Origin: Treponema sp.
Lineage (GTDB): Bacteria > Spirochaetota > Spirochaetia > Treponematales > Treponemataceae
DNA: 63,863 bases
Reading direction: 5' to 3'
Assembly: GCA_017629095.1 (NCBI GenBank)
Contig: JAGBXW010000021.1
Coordinates: 1-63,863, forward strand
The translations under genes and the position numbers were made by a program. Below, in pieces: positions 44,286 to 52,130 of this stretch (its first letter is position 1; each line of letters begins with the position of its first letter). The notes under the pieces are model-generated. The model saw nothing but the letters and a program-made list of their open reading frames with translations, did no database searches and had not been told where the DNA came from.

Positions 44286-45197
44286 TTATTTTCCCTCCTG
44301 GCGACTAACAACATTTACTTTGCTACCACTTTCCAGCAGTGTTTGTCCTGAAATAACAACCTCATTGCCAGCCATCAATCCAGAAGTAATTTCCACCATG
44401 TTATCCACAGTAATTCCTACTGAAATAGGGCGATTTTCAACAGTGCTTCCGTTCACCACAAAAACAGAATTCTGACCACCTTTTGTTACAATTGCAGCAC
44501 GGGGAATAGACACTACATCAGTTTTGGACTCAGTAATGAGCTTTACTCTACAATACATTCCAATTTTAATGCGACTATCAGGTGGATCAAGCACCAGCTT
44601 TACACCCATAGAGCGGGAACTCGTATCCAACACAGGATTTACCTCTGCAACCCGGGCAGTAAATACCTCACCAGGAAAGGCATCAAAGGTAAGCTGGGCA
44701 ATCTGTCCCACAGAAATACGAGAAACGAAACGCTCTGCAACGTTAATATCTACTTCCAACTCGCTAGTACTACTGATTTTTGCAATGGACATGGAAGGGC
44801 CAACCATGCTTCCCACTGATACAGACAGAGAAGTAATTGTTCCTGCAACAGGTGCCCGAATAGGACTTGTTTCATACGTCATACCAGGACGGGAAGGGTC
44901 AACACGGGCCAAAATCTGATTCCGCTGCACAGAATCTCCAACCTTTACCCGAATATCGGAAATCTTTCCAGAAGTATCTGGCATAACATCTACACTGGAA
45001 GAAGCAACTACATCTCCACCAAATTCAAGATATTCATCAAGACTTCCCGCTTTTGCAACATAGGTATTTACAGCAAAAACTGATTCCTGAGCTGCTACAG
45101 GAGCTGCCGCTGAACCTTTGTCTTTTGAACAACTAAAAAAAACAAATGCCAAGGCACAAGCCAAGGCTACAACCTTTACGTTTCTTTGTGTCATCAT
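44286..45197 (-). CDS. RND periplasmic adaptor (membrane fusion protein), lipoprotein
   Basis: 303 aa. Lipobox FFSC (Cys23) is followed by barrel-sandwich, beta-barrel and membrane-proximal domains: YLEFGGDVVASSSVDVMP, VGDSVQRNQILARVDPSRPG, PIRAPVAGTITSLSVSVG and VSIPRAAIVTKGGQNSVFVV. The alpha-hairpin is very short, so contact with TolC must be made differently than in AcrA. AAAGGA lies 5 nt before the first ATG. It sits between the TolC-like and pump genes. Confidence 0.92.
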   Translation of the reverse strand: MMTQRNVKVVALACALAFVFFSCSKDKGSAAAPVAAQESVFAVNTYVAKAGSLDEYLEFGGDVVASSSVDVMPDTSGKISDIRVKVGDSVQRNQILARVDPSRPGMTYETSPIRAPVAGTITSLSVSVGSMVGPSMSIAKISSTSELEVDINVAERFVSRISVGQIAQLTFDAFPGEVFTARVAEVNPVLDTSSRSMGVKLVLDPPDSRIKIGMYCRVKLITESKTDVVSIPRAAIVTKGGQNSVFVVNGSTVENRPISVGITVDNMVEITSGLMAGNEVVISGQTLLESGSKVNVVSRQEGK

Positions 45198-45221
45198 CTT
45201 ATTCCTTTGGGTTTTATCCCC

Positions 45222-46622
45222 TTAATCTACTAACTTTGTGTTGAGGGTATACTCTAGATCAAGCAACCCAGATAAATAATTGAACTTTTCGTTCACGAGG
45301 CCCAATTTTGCCTGATTCAGTTGATTTTCTGCATCACGGACATCAAGTAACTCCACGGTTCCGTTGCGATAGGCCACCAAGGTCATGTCGTAGGAACGCT
45401 GGGCCAGCTGAATATTTCCTGCAGAAGCCTCTATTGCAGCCTGAGATTGAGCCAAGGCATCAACTTGGGTGCGAATATCAAGCTCAGTCTTTTCAATTAA
45501 GGTTTCCAGAGAAAGTTCCAGCTTGCGGATATTATCCTTTGTATCTCTTGCACTTTGACGATTGGTAGAGAAGGGGAGGAGATTGGTAAGATTCCAAGCT
45601 AAGGTTGCAGAAAATGCACCATTATCCATGTAGGTATCTATCCAATTGGAAGAAATATCTGATACTACAGGCTGAAAGCCCCAAGAAAGCTGTAAAGCGG
45701 GAGCATAGGCCTGCATATTCTGAATAGAAAGATTCAAATTCAAAATCTCAAGATTCTTCTGCAAGGAAAGAATATCAGGGTGATTTTGAGCATACAGAGA
45801 AATAAGCTCTTCAGGATTCAAATCCACAAAGGAAGGATTGATTTCGCCCTCCAAAGAAATTTTTGTTCCAGCAGGAACTCCCAACATAAAGCCAAACAAA
45901 TCAAGCTGCTGATTCAGAGCCTGTTCCTGCTTTAAAATATTTGGACGAGCGTTTTCGTAAGCAACTTGAGACTGCAACAAGGTCAATTCTGGAATCAAGC
46001 CGTTTCTATAGTTTACACGAGCCTGTTCTGCTCTGAGACGGGCATTTTCCAGAGATTTCTTCTGTAAGTTCAGACTTTCCTGCTGAAGCAACAGTCCGTA
46101 GAATAACTTGCGAATTTGAAGCTCATTTTGGCGTACTGTCTGATCCCAGGTAATTTGTCCCGCCTCATACTGCTTCTTAATGAGCCGCATTCCGTCAATT
46201 AAGGCAAAGGAAAAATTCCAAGAAATACCCACGTTCCCCACTACCATCCAGTGGTCAGATTCTGTGATTTCAGCTGGAGCAGGTGCTGGCCTTCCTAACA
46301 TCCCAGCAATACCTTCCATCATGGCAGCAGAGGTATCAACTTTTTCATTACTGCGGCTTATAGTTCCAGTTACATTCACCGCAGGCAAAAGTTGATTCCA
46401 TTTAAAACTATTTGCCCTGCGTTTCATCTCTAAATCAATTGCGGAACTTTTCAACGTTTTACTGTTTTGATTGGCATAGTCTACAGCTTGCTCAACAGTA
46501 AGGTTCATAACTTTGTCAGCATCAACCTTACCCTCATCACTTTGGGAAAACAGGAATCCAGTCACTGTTGTTGTCATAACAAGGAGGAAGACAACGACTT
46601 TACCTCTCCCAAGAATCTTCAT
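45222..46622 (-). CDS. TolC-family outer-membrane efflux protein
   Basis: 466 aa. A signal peptide (about 1-27, ending LFSQ) and two OEP repeats (~45-245 and ~255-460) with coiled-coil helices such as LQKKSLENARLRAEQARVNY. The C-terminal RNGTVELLDVRDAENQLNQA motif is typical of TolC proteins. It forms the outer-membrane channel for the RND pump and is the first gene of the operon, with its own promoter and a G-rich ribosome site. Confidence 0.93.
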   Translation of the reverse strand: MKILGRGKVVVFLLVMTTTVTGFLFSQSDEGKVDADKVMNLTVEQAVDYANQNSKTLKSSAIDLEMKRRANSFKWNQLLPAVNVTGTISRSNEKVDTSAAMMEGIAGMLGRPAPAPAEITESDHWMVVGNVGISWNFSFALIDGMRLIKKQYEAGQITWDQTVRQNELQIRKLFYGLLLQQESLNLQKKSLENARLRAEQARVNYRNGLIPELTLLQSQVAYENARPNILKQEQALNQQLDLFGFMLGVPAGTKISLEGEINPSFVDLNPEELISLYAQNHPDILSLQKNLEILNLNLSIQNMQAYAPALQLSWGFQPVVSDISSNWIDTYMDNGAFSATLAWNLTNLLPFSTNRQSARDTKDNIRKLELSLETLIEKTELDIRTQVDALAQSQAAIEASAGNIQLAQRSYDMTLVAYRNGTVELLDVRDAENQLNQAKLGLVNEKFNYLSGLLDLEYTLNTKLVD

Positions 46623-46652
46623 AGGAACCCCCGAATTTATTTCTATACATCT

Positions 46653-46681
46653 AATATAGTAAGCAATAATCTCATGAGCAA
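46653..46681 (-). promoter_or_regulatory. Promoter of the RND efflux operon
   Basis: On the minus strand TTGCTC (46681-46676), a 17-nt spacer and TATATT (46658-46653), followed by a ~25-nt leader with GGGGG before the ATG. Confidence 0.6.
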
Positions 46682-46871
46682 GTAACTTTTAAAACTTTTT
46701 GTATTAAAAAATGGTTATAAAAAAATATCAGAAAATTTTTTTTTACTCTTTTTTGAAAAAGAATTAGCCCTATTAAACTATTTGTATATATTATAAATAT
46801 ATAGACATTTCATTTTAGAAAGTAATTTTATCTATAAAAAATAAATTATATTAAAAATCTATCATCTTGTA

Positions 46872-46900
46872 TTGTCAAGAATTACAGAGTCATTTATACT
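46872..46900 (+). promoter_or_regulatory. Promoter of the MFS transporter gene
   Basis: TTGTCA (46872-46877), a 17-nt spacer and TATACT (46895-46900). The leader of ~39 nt ends with AAAGGAGG before ATG 46946. Confidence 0.78.
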
Positions 46901-46945
46901 TACATCAAACTTGAATATGAATTACTGATTACCAAAGGAGGAAAT

Positions 46946-48157
46946 ATGGCAAACAGTAATGCACTTAGATGGAGGGTAGTAGTTGGTGGTATTATCAGCA
47001 ACTTCTGCGCAGGTATGCTCTACAGTTGGAGTATCTATGTAAAACCTCTTATTGATGCCCACGGATGGAGCCAGAGTAGCGTATCATTAGCTATGTCAAT
47101 CGCAACATTGATTATCCCTATCTCAATGATTCCCGCCGCAAAGATTTTGGCAAAACAAGGTCCTGCAAAAACAGCACTTATCGGAACAATTTTTTATGTC
47201 CTGGGTCTGGTTCTCAGTGGATTTGCAAATAGCTTGCCCTTGCTCTATTTGGGATTCGGTGTCCTCGGTGGAATTGGTGTAGGATTTATCTACGGAACTC
47301 CCGTTGCTACTTGTATCAAGTGGTTCCCAGATAAAAAAGGTCTGATTTCCGGTTTGGCAGTTGGTGGATTCGGTCTCGGTTCAATCGTATTCGCACCTAT
47401 TTGTACTTCAATGATTGGTACACTTGGTCCTGGAAAGACATTCTGGGTTCAGGCTGTAATCGCTCTTGTTGGTATGTTGATTGGTGCTCCCATGATGAAG
47501 GCTGCTCCTGACGGATTCAAGCCAGAAGGTTGGACTCCTGCTACAACAGGTGCCGCATCTGGTGCTGGACACGATTACACCGCAAGCGAAATGCTCAAGA
47601 CAAAGCAGTACTGGTTCTTGTTGATTATGTATCTGTTTGCCAACATGTCTGGTTTGATGGTTATTGGCCAGGCTTCTCCTATCGCACAGCAGGTTGCAAA
47701 TCTTACTGCTGCTGAAGCTGGTGCAATCGTAAGTTTGCTTTCTATCTTTAACACTGCTGGTCGCTTTATGAGTGGTGCTCTTTGCGATAAGTTAGGTGCA
47801 AAACGAGTTGTAACAATTATTTATGTTATTAACGCAGTGCTGTTGGTTGCACTCCAGTTCTTGACAAACTTTATTACCATTGCAATCGGAATTGGTGGTT
47901 TGGCCGTATGTTTCGGTGCTATGATGGGTGCTTATCCTTCATTAGTTGTAGACTACTTTGGTGCCAAGTACTCTGGCCCCAACTACGCTCGCATCTTCTT
48001 GGCATACGGTATTGGTGGTATCATCGGTCCACAGATTGCAGTTCGTATCGTAGCTGCTACTGGAACCTACACATTGGCATTCATCATCATCGGTGCTAGC
48101 TGTATCGTAGGTGCAATCATGTCTATCATTTCCAAGAAACCTGTGTATAACGGCTAA
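46946..48157 (+). CDS. MFS transporter, oxalate/formate antiporter (OFA) family
   Basis: 403 aa with 12 transmembrane helices. The N-terminus WRVVVGGIISNFCAGMLYSW, the GGIGVGFIYGTPVATCIKWF signature in helix 4 and GRFMSGALCDKLG between helices 8 and 9 are OFA-family hallmarks. These carriers exchange small carboxylates such as oxalate/formate, lactate or pyruvate. The codon pattern is cleaner (many GGT, GTA and CTC) than in neighbouring genes, which suggests high expression. An optimal AAAGGAGG precedes the ATG. It ends at the first copy of a repeated hairpin. Confidence 0.92.
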   Translation: MANSNALRWRVVVGGIISNFCAGMLYSWSIYVKPLIDAHGWSQSSVSLAMSIATLIIPISMIPAAKILAKQGPAKTALIGTIFYVLGLVLSGFANSLPLLYLGFGVLGGIGVGFIYGTPVATCIKWFPDKKGLISGLAVGGFGLGSIVFAPICTSMIGTLGPGKTFWVQAVIALVGMLIGAPMMKAAPDGFKPEGWTPATTGAASGAGHDYTASEMLKTKQYWFLLIMYLFANMSGLMVIGQASPIAQQVANLTAAEAGAIVSLLSIFNTAGRFMSGALCDKLGAKRVVTIIYVINAVLLVALQFLTNFITIAIGIGGLAVCFGAMMGAYPSLVVDYFGAKYSGPNYARIFLAYGIGGIIGPQIAVRIVAATGTYTLAFIIIGASCIVGAIMSIISKKPVYNG

Positions 48158-48213
48158 TAATCTCCTAGTATAAGCCCTACATACACGACCAAATATCTGG
48201 GTCTAAACAGATA

Positions 48214-48259
48214 ACGCCACTGGCAGACAAGGAGGAAGTGTCTACCGGTGGCGTTTTTT
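48214..48259 (+). terminator. Repeated long hairpin terminator, copy 1
   Basis: Stem ACGCCACTGGCAGACA/TGTCTACCGGTGGCGT (48214-48229 with 48239-48254), 16 bp with two wobbles, a 9-nt loop AGGAGGAAG and a T run to 48259. It ends the MFS transcript and belongs to a three-copy family with similar stems and loops. Confidence 0.85.
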
Positions 48260-48262
48260 ATC

Positions 48263-48291
48263 TTGAAAAAAACTTCAAGTATCTATATAGT
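48263..48291 (+). promoter_or_regulatory. Promoter of the candidate antitoxin sRNA
   Basis: TTGAAA (48263-48268), a 17-nt spacer and TATAGT (48286-48291), directly after the copy 1 terminator and before a terminated stretch with no open frame. Confidence 0.72.
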
Positions 48292-48297
48292 AAAAAA

Positions 48298-48380
48298 GGA
48301 AACACCCGTCAGCAAACGGTCTGTCTCCACTTGTGCGATATGGCCGCTAAAGTGTGCAAGACTTGGCGGCCAATTTTTTA
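48298..48380 (+). ncRNA. Candidate sRNA antitoxin of a type I toxin-antitoxin module
   Basis: About 83 nt between the promoter and an intrinsic terminator (GGCCGC 48342-48347 with GCGGCC 48366-48371, then AATTTTTT). It has a CCGT/ACGG hairpin near the 5' end and no start codon with an open frame. Its 3' end overlaps the stop codon of the convergent 28-aa toxin gene, so it is antisense to the toxin mRNA 3' end and, if the toxin mRNA reads through, along its whole length. This matches Gram-positive TxpA/RatA-like layouts. Function is inferred. Confidence 0.6.
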
Positions 48381-48464
48381 CTCTTTCTTATCCAAATAAG
48401 AGAGCAAGCCAAGAATCAGAATAGCTATGTTAATAGCTAACGAAAGAATTTCGTACATCGTCAT
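48378..48464 (-). CDS. 28-aa holin-like toxin of a candidate type I toxin-antitoxin module
   Basis: Encodes a 28-residue peptide with a short N-terminus (MTMYE), one hydrophobic helix (about residues 6-22, rich in Ile, Leu, Ala) and a charged tail (LDKKE). It resembles the putative holin-like toxin (Hol_Tox) family, whose members are short single-helix peptides ending in Lys/Asp-rich tails and are thought to insert in the membrane. GGGAGG lies 7 nt before the ATG. Its stop codon lies in the terminator of the convergent sRNA. It is too short for standard gene calling. Confidence 0.68.
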   Translation of the reverse strand: MTMYEILSLAINIAILILGLLSYLDKKE

Positions 48465-48545
48465 CTTAGAGCCTCCCAAATCAAATTATTTCAGCACTGC
48501 TGATTGAGTTTGAGAGACAGCCACCTTACCAACGGGTGCAATTTC

Positions 48546-48574
48546 AGTATAAAACAAGCTCAAAATACAGTAAA
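48546..48574 (-). promoter_or_regulatory. Promoter of the holin-like toxin gene
   Basis: On the minus strand TTTACT (48574-48569), a 17-nt spacer and TATACT (48551-48546). It predicts a start near 48539 and a ~75-nt leader. The bases after the -10 (GCACCCGTT..GTCTGTCTC-like) resemble those after the sRNA promoter, so the two promoters form an imperfect inverted repeat. Confidence 0.6.
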
Positions 48575-48641
48575 GTGTAGAACTGGCATCAGCAGGGAAG
48601 CTCCACCAAGACAGCCTAAATAACAAGCTTTACAAAAACAA

Positions 48642-48686
48642 ATGCCACCAGCAGACGAGAGGAAGCGTCTACCGGTGGCGTTTTTT
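48642..48686 (+). repeat. Repeated long hairpin, copy 2, at the broken end of the macrodomain gene
   Basis: Stem ATGCCACCAGCAGACG/CGTCTACCGGTGGCGT (48642-48657 with 48666-48681), loop AGAGGAAG, then TTTTTT. It has the same orientation as copy 1 (428 nt apart) and copy 3. No plus-strand gene precedes it, so it is not an obvious terminator here. Its right arm encodes the last codons of the minus-strand macrodomain remnant. Confidence 0.85.
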
Positions 48687-49010
48687 CTTTGATGACGCCT
48701 TCGCTAGTTCCAAAGATTTTTGGTAACAATTTTTCAACGCTTTTTCACATTCTTCTTTTCTTCTAGAGCTATATCTTGGGCCAACTGTATGAATTACGAA
48801 TTTTGCTTTTAAGTTATATCCTTTTGTAATTTTAGCATCTCCAATTTCACATCCACCAAGAGTTTTGCATTCTTCTAAAAGCTGACATCCTGCAGCACAA
48901 TGAATTGCACCATCAACACCACCTCCTCCAAGAAGCGATGAGTTAGCAGCATTTACAATGGCATCTCCAAAAAATTGAGTAATATCACCTTGTGTAATTG
49001 TTAAGTTCAT
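48669..49010 (-). pseudogene. Truncated macrodomain (ADP-ribose-binding) protein
   Basis: 113 codons. Residues 1-107 are a good macrodomain: [19 protein letters not shown], the ligand loop [14 protein letters not shown], and [10 protein letters not shown]. It then ends KKKRHR, which is read from the A run and right arm of the hairpin repeat. Full-length proteins of this type have about 60 more residues including a STGVYG-like loop that closes the binding site. That part is missing and no trace follows. Complete relatives remove ADP-ribose or O-acetyl-ADP-ribose. This one is probably inactive. GGAG precedes the ATG. Confidence 0.82.
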
Positions 49011-49255
49011 TGAAGGTTCTCCACGTATAGTTTCTTTTGTATATGGACAATACTAGCCTTAACTTACAATTTTTTCAATGTTGAAGGGAAATGGTTTTTG
49101 TATTCAAAGTTTAATAGGAAACGAGGTTTTACCCCACAATTTTCTTACAATGACATTCTATGTCATGGCTTATCGATATAATTCTTTCAGACACTTGTAA
49201 TCAAAAGAATTCACAGAATTCTTGGAATCCCTCGGGGAAAAAAGGAGATAAGAGC

Positions 49256-50035
49256 ATGAGAAAAGGTGAGGTGGAAATCATTCTTACAAAAGAAGGGTGC
49301 AAGGATATAAAGGTAACATGTCCTGCAAAAGTTAAGATGCACCCATTAGTAGCGTTCATGACTATTCAGTATGGATTGCCGCCCATGCAGGTAAAACCTG
49401 TGGATTGGAAGGGAGTGGGGCTTGCACTCCTATTATTTGGAGTTATCTTTGCCTCCTGTTTGTTCTTTTTGGTGAATATTGCATTGGGAATCATTGCAGT
49501 TGTAGCAACATTCGCCATCAACATCAACTTTAACAGGAACTATTTTTTCAACTACATTCAGAAAAAACTACGGGAAGGATACCAAGTTACTGACCAGGAA
49601 CAGCAACAGATTTTGACAGAGGCTGGTGTGCTACCTTTGGCAGAAAACGCTTCCAGTGGATTCAAGTTTCCATTTCCTGCAAACATCAATGTGAGCAAGC
49701 AGAAGCTCTTGGGCATTGCAGGTGGAGCTGTAGCAATAATTTTTGTGCTGGCTATGTGTACTGGAGTCAATATTATTGATAGTGCCTTAGACGATATGGA
49801 GGATACCGTTGTTGCCATGGAAAAAATCGTTACCAAGCTGGAGTCAGGAAAAATGAGTTCCGCAGAAGCTGAATTTGAATTGGGAATACTTGCAGAGGAA
49901 TTTATTATGACTATGGACAGCTATGGAGATGAAGATGTTCAACCAACATCAGAGCAGATGAAGCGTGCAAATCAGTTGTTGAATAGAATGGAAAAAGCCA
50001 GCACTCAAGCCACAATGCACATTTACTACTATTAG
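49256..50035 (+). CDS. Membrane protein of unknown function, first of a three-gene group
   Basis: 259 aa from ATG 49256 (AAGGAG upstream). The frame is open from 49160, but that stretch looks non-coding. A soluble N-terminus (~1-50) is followed by two adjacent helices (~52-90), a cytoplasmic segment (~95-140, VTDQEQQQILTEAG), a third helix (~150-172) and a helical C-terminal domain (~175-255). A -10-like TATAAT lies at 49177-49182. It is not recognised. It runs with a PH/SHOCT gene 10 nt downstream. Confidence 0.72.
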   Translation: MRKGEVEIILTKEGCKDIKVTCPAKVKMHPLVAFMTIQYGLPPMQVKPVDWKGVGLALLLFGVIFASCLFFLVNIALGIIAVVATFAININFNRNYFFNYIQKKLREGYQVTDQEQQQILTEAGVLPLAENASSGFKFPFPANINVSKQKLLGIAGGAVAIIFVLAMCTGVNIIDSALDDMEDTVVAMEKIVTKLESGKMSSAEAEFELGILAEEFIMTMDSYGDEDVQPTSEQMKRANQLLNRMEKASTQATMHIYYY

Positions 50036-50045
50036 GAGGATTTTC

Positions 50046-50585
50046 ATGAGAACATTAGAAAGCATTCAAGCAGAAATAGCAGCTCTTGGTGAAGTAGACT
50101 TGTTCGGTACAGCAAAGGAGGTTTCTCATCTGCCAGAAATCCTTCATGATGATGAAAACATCAAGTATCTAACTTCTGGATTGATGGACGGAACAACTTG
50201 GTTGGTGGTTTGTACCCAAAAAAGAGTTCTTCTTCTTGACCATGGCTTCCTCTTTGGATTCAAGCAATCAGAGATGAATCTGGAAAACATTAATTCAATT
50301 TCATTCCAAACAGGACTGTTCTTTGGAGCTATTGAAATCTGGCACGGTGGAGCCCGCATGTTGATTGAAAACTGCGACAAAAAGACCGTAAAGCCCTTTA
50401 CTGATGCGGTAAATGCTGCCATGCAAGCCATCAAAAAAGGGCAGGGGAGTGCACCTCAGGCTACAACACCCTCAACTTCTGATGATGTGGTCTCTCAACT
50501 TGAGCGCCTTGCATCTTTGATGGAGAAGGGGATTTTGTCTCAGGAAGAATTCCAAGCTCAAAAAAAGAAGTTATTGGGATTGTAA
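50046..50585 (+). CDS. PH-domain protein with C-terminal SHOCT motif
   Basis: 179 aa, cytoplasmic. Residues ~30-125 fit a bacterial pleckstrin-homology domain (YLTSGLMDGTTWLVVCTQKR, then the LENINSISFQTG strand). Residues ~148-179 are a SHOCT motif (LERLASLMEKGILSQEEFQ followed by KKKLLGL), a short helical hairpin that often mediates oligomerisation or processing. It is preceded by AGGAGG. Bacterial PH proteins are often stress or envelope proteins, and its partner is probably the membrane protein 10 nt upstream. Confidence 0.82.
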   Translation: MRTLESIQAEIAALGEVDLFGTAKEVSHLPEILHDDENIKYLTSGLMDGTTWLVVCTQKRVLLLDHGFLFGFKQSEMNLENINSISFQTGLFFGAIEIWHGGARMLIENCDKKTVKPFTDAVNAAMQAIKKGQGSAPQATTPSTSDDVVSQLERLASLMEKGILSQEEFQAQKKKLLGL

Positions 50586-50654
50586 TCATCGTTTTGTAGG
50601 GAGGAGTGATACGAGCTCTCCTCTAGTTCTCGGTCATCAAAAGGAGTATACAAG

Positions 50655-51080
50655 ATGAAATGGCTTTTTCGGATTGCAATAGTGGCAGCTATTATTTTAG
50701 GTGGATTATATTTTATAGGAAGGAGCATGGGGTCAGGACTCATAATCTCTGCTGTTAAAGATGGGTATTTTGCTGATGTAACATACGACGTTACCATCGG
50801 AGAAATACTAGATGTAGTAAGCGACAAGGGAGAGTGGATCTACGAAATACCTAATGAAGAAGAGTATTCCATGGCAAATATCGTCCGCTACAAGGGAACC
50901 TATAACGGGCAACCTATGGAATTGAATTTTATTGTATTTAGTGGAAACCCCCGCTTAGATTACTTCCGACTAGGAGACAATGTCATCAACAGGGCAGACA
51001 ACTTGTTCGTACCCACAGAAAGCGAGATAGATGCAGTTCCCTTTGCCCTCTACCAGATATATCTGGAAAAAAAGAAATAA
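50655..51080 (+). CDS. Small anchored secreted protein, unknown function
   Basis: 141 aa. An N-terminal signal anchor (about 4-22) is followed by a periplasmic domain with alternating strands and a central helix (VTIGEILDVVSDKGEWIYEI, RYKGTYNGQPMELNFIVFSG). It is not recognised. It ends at hairpin copy 3. Same direction as, and likely co-transcribed with, the membrane and PH/SHOCT genes. Confidence 0.7.
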   Translation: MKWLFRIAIVAAIILGGLYFIGRSMGSGLIISAVKDGYFADVTYDVTIGEILDVVSDKGEWIYEIPNEEEYSMANIVRYKGTYNGQPMELNFIVFSGNPRLDYFRLGDNVINRADNLFVPTESEIDAVPFALYQIYLEKKK

Positions 51081-51098
51081 CCAGCTAAAACAGATAAG

Positions 51099-51141
51099 GC
51101 CACCAGTAGACGAGAGGAAGTGTCTACTGGTGGCAGTTTTT
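51099..51141 (+). terminator. Repeated long hairpin terminator, copy 3
   Basis: Stem GGCCACCAGTAGACG/TGTCTACTGGTGGC (51099-51112 with 51121-51134), loop AGAGGAAG identical to copy 2, then TTTTTTT. It ends the gene at 51080, and the convergent exchanger gene stops at 51142. Confidence 0.87.
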
Positions 51142-52077
51142 TTATAAAATAGTCCAGAAATAGGCAATATATCCCATCAACAAAATAAAACCGTCAACTC
51201 GGCCAAGACGACGATTAGGCAAGCTCAGCAAGAGCAACAAAAGCATGGTTCCAGCAGCAAATATCGTGTCAAAGCGGAAGGGTGGGGCAAATGGAACGGG
51301 AATTACCATGCCAGACAAGCCAACAATAAACAGGATATTGAAGATGTTACTTCCCACAATGTTACCAATGGCCATATCGGGGTTCTTCTTTATGGCGGCG
51401 GCCACAGAGGTGAACAATTCTGGCAAGGAGGTTCCCAGGGCCACAATGGTAAGGCCGATAAACCGTTCACTTAAACCAAGCATCTTTGCAATAGCACTGG
51501 CGGCATCTACGGCAAAGTTACTTCCCACAATAATCAGAGCAAGACCAAGGACGGTACACAACAAAGCCTTTGGAACCGATTGAATCTTGGCGTCTTCTTC
51601 TTCACTTTCACCAGAAATCAAGCCTTTTTTGGTCATGATGAATAGATAGCTCAAATAACCAATAAACACCACCAGCAAAATTCCTGCATCTAGGCGGCTA
51701 ATGCTTCCGTCAAATCCCAAGCCAAGAAGCAAAAGGCTAATAGCGATGGTCACAGGAATATCCACAAGAACCGTTAGCTTTGCCACTGCCATGGGACAAA
51801 TCAGTGCTGCCAATCCCAAGATAACCAGCACATTCAAGATATTACTGCCCACCACATTACCAATGGTTATATCTGCATTACCATGAAAGGCTGCCGTCAA
51901 GCTTACTGCAGCTTCTGGAGCACTTGTTCCCATGGCCACAATGGTAAGTCCAATTACCAGCTGGGGAATTCCAAGCTTTGCAGCCACACTCGCTGCACCA
52001 TCAACAAACCAATCAGCACCCTTTACCAAAAGCACAAAGCCAAGGGCCAAAAGTGCCAACTGAATCAGCATTTCCAT
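51142..52077 (-). CDS. Calcium/sodium antiporter, YrbG/CaxA-type
   Basis: 311-aa inner-membrane exchanger with ten helices and two inverted Na_Ca_ex repeats. The alpha-repeat ion-binding motifs are TIVAMGTSAPEAAVSLTA with GNVVGSNILN, and TIVALGTSLPELFTSVAA with GNIVGSNIFN. It belongs to the cation/Ca2+ exchanger superfamily, and Na+/Ca2+ exchange is likely. An 89-bp upstream element is shared with the lipoprotein gene at 52751-53953. Confidence 0.93.
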   Translation of the reverse strand: MEMLIQLALLALGFVLLVKGADWFVDGAASVAAKLGIPQLVIGLTIVAMGTSAPEAAVSLTAAFHGNADITIGNVVGSNILNVLVILGLAALICPMAVAKLTVLVDIPVTIAISLLLLGLGFDGSISRLDAGILLVVFIGYLSYLFIMTKKGLISGESEEEDAKIQSVPKALLCTVLGLALIIVGSNFAVDAASAIAKMLGLSERFIGLTIVALGTSLPELFTSVAAAIKKNPDMAIGNIVGSNIFNILFIVGLSGMVIPVPFAPPFRFDTIFAAGTMLLLLLLSLPNRRLGRVDGFILLMGYIAYFWTIL

Positions 52078-52130
52078 ACAAACTCCTTTTCAATCTTATA
52101 TTTTGAATTCCAATTTTGGAAAATTATTCT

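Larger units (their letters stand above)
46623..46945. other. AT-rich intergenic region between the efflux operon and the MFS gene
   Basis: It holds the divergent promoters of the two units. The middle (46700-46865) is extremely AT-rich, with a TATATATTATAAATATATA palindrome around 46786-46805, and no open frame or RNA is visible. Confidence 0.6.

Noticed and set aside
49160..49255. Upstream extension of the membrane gene starting at 49256
   Set aside because: The extra residues are polar and unlike a signal sequence, and AAGGAG sits before ATG 49256.
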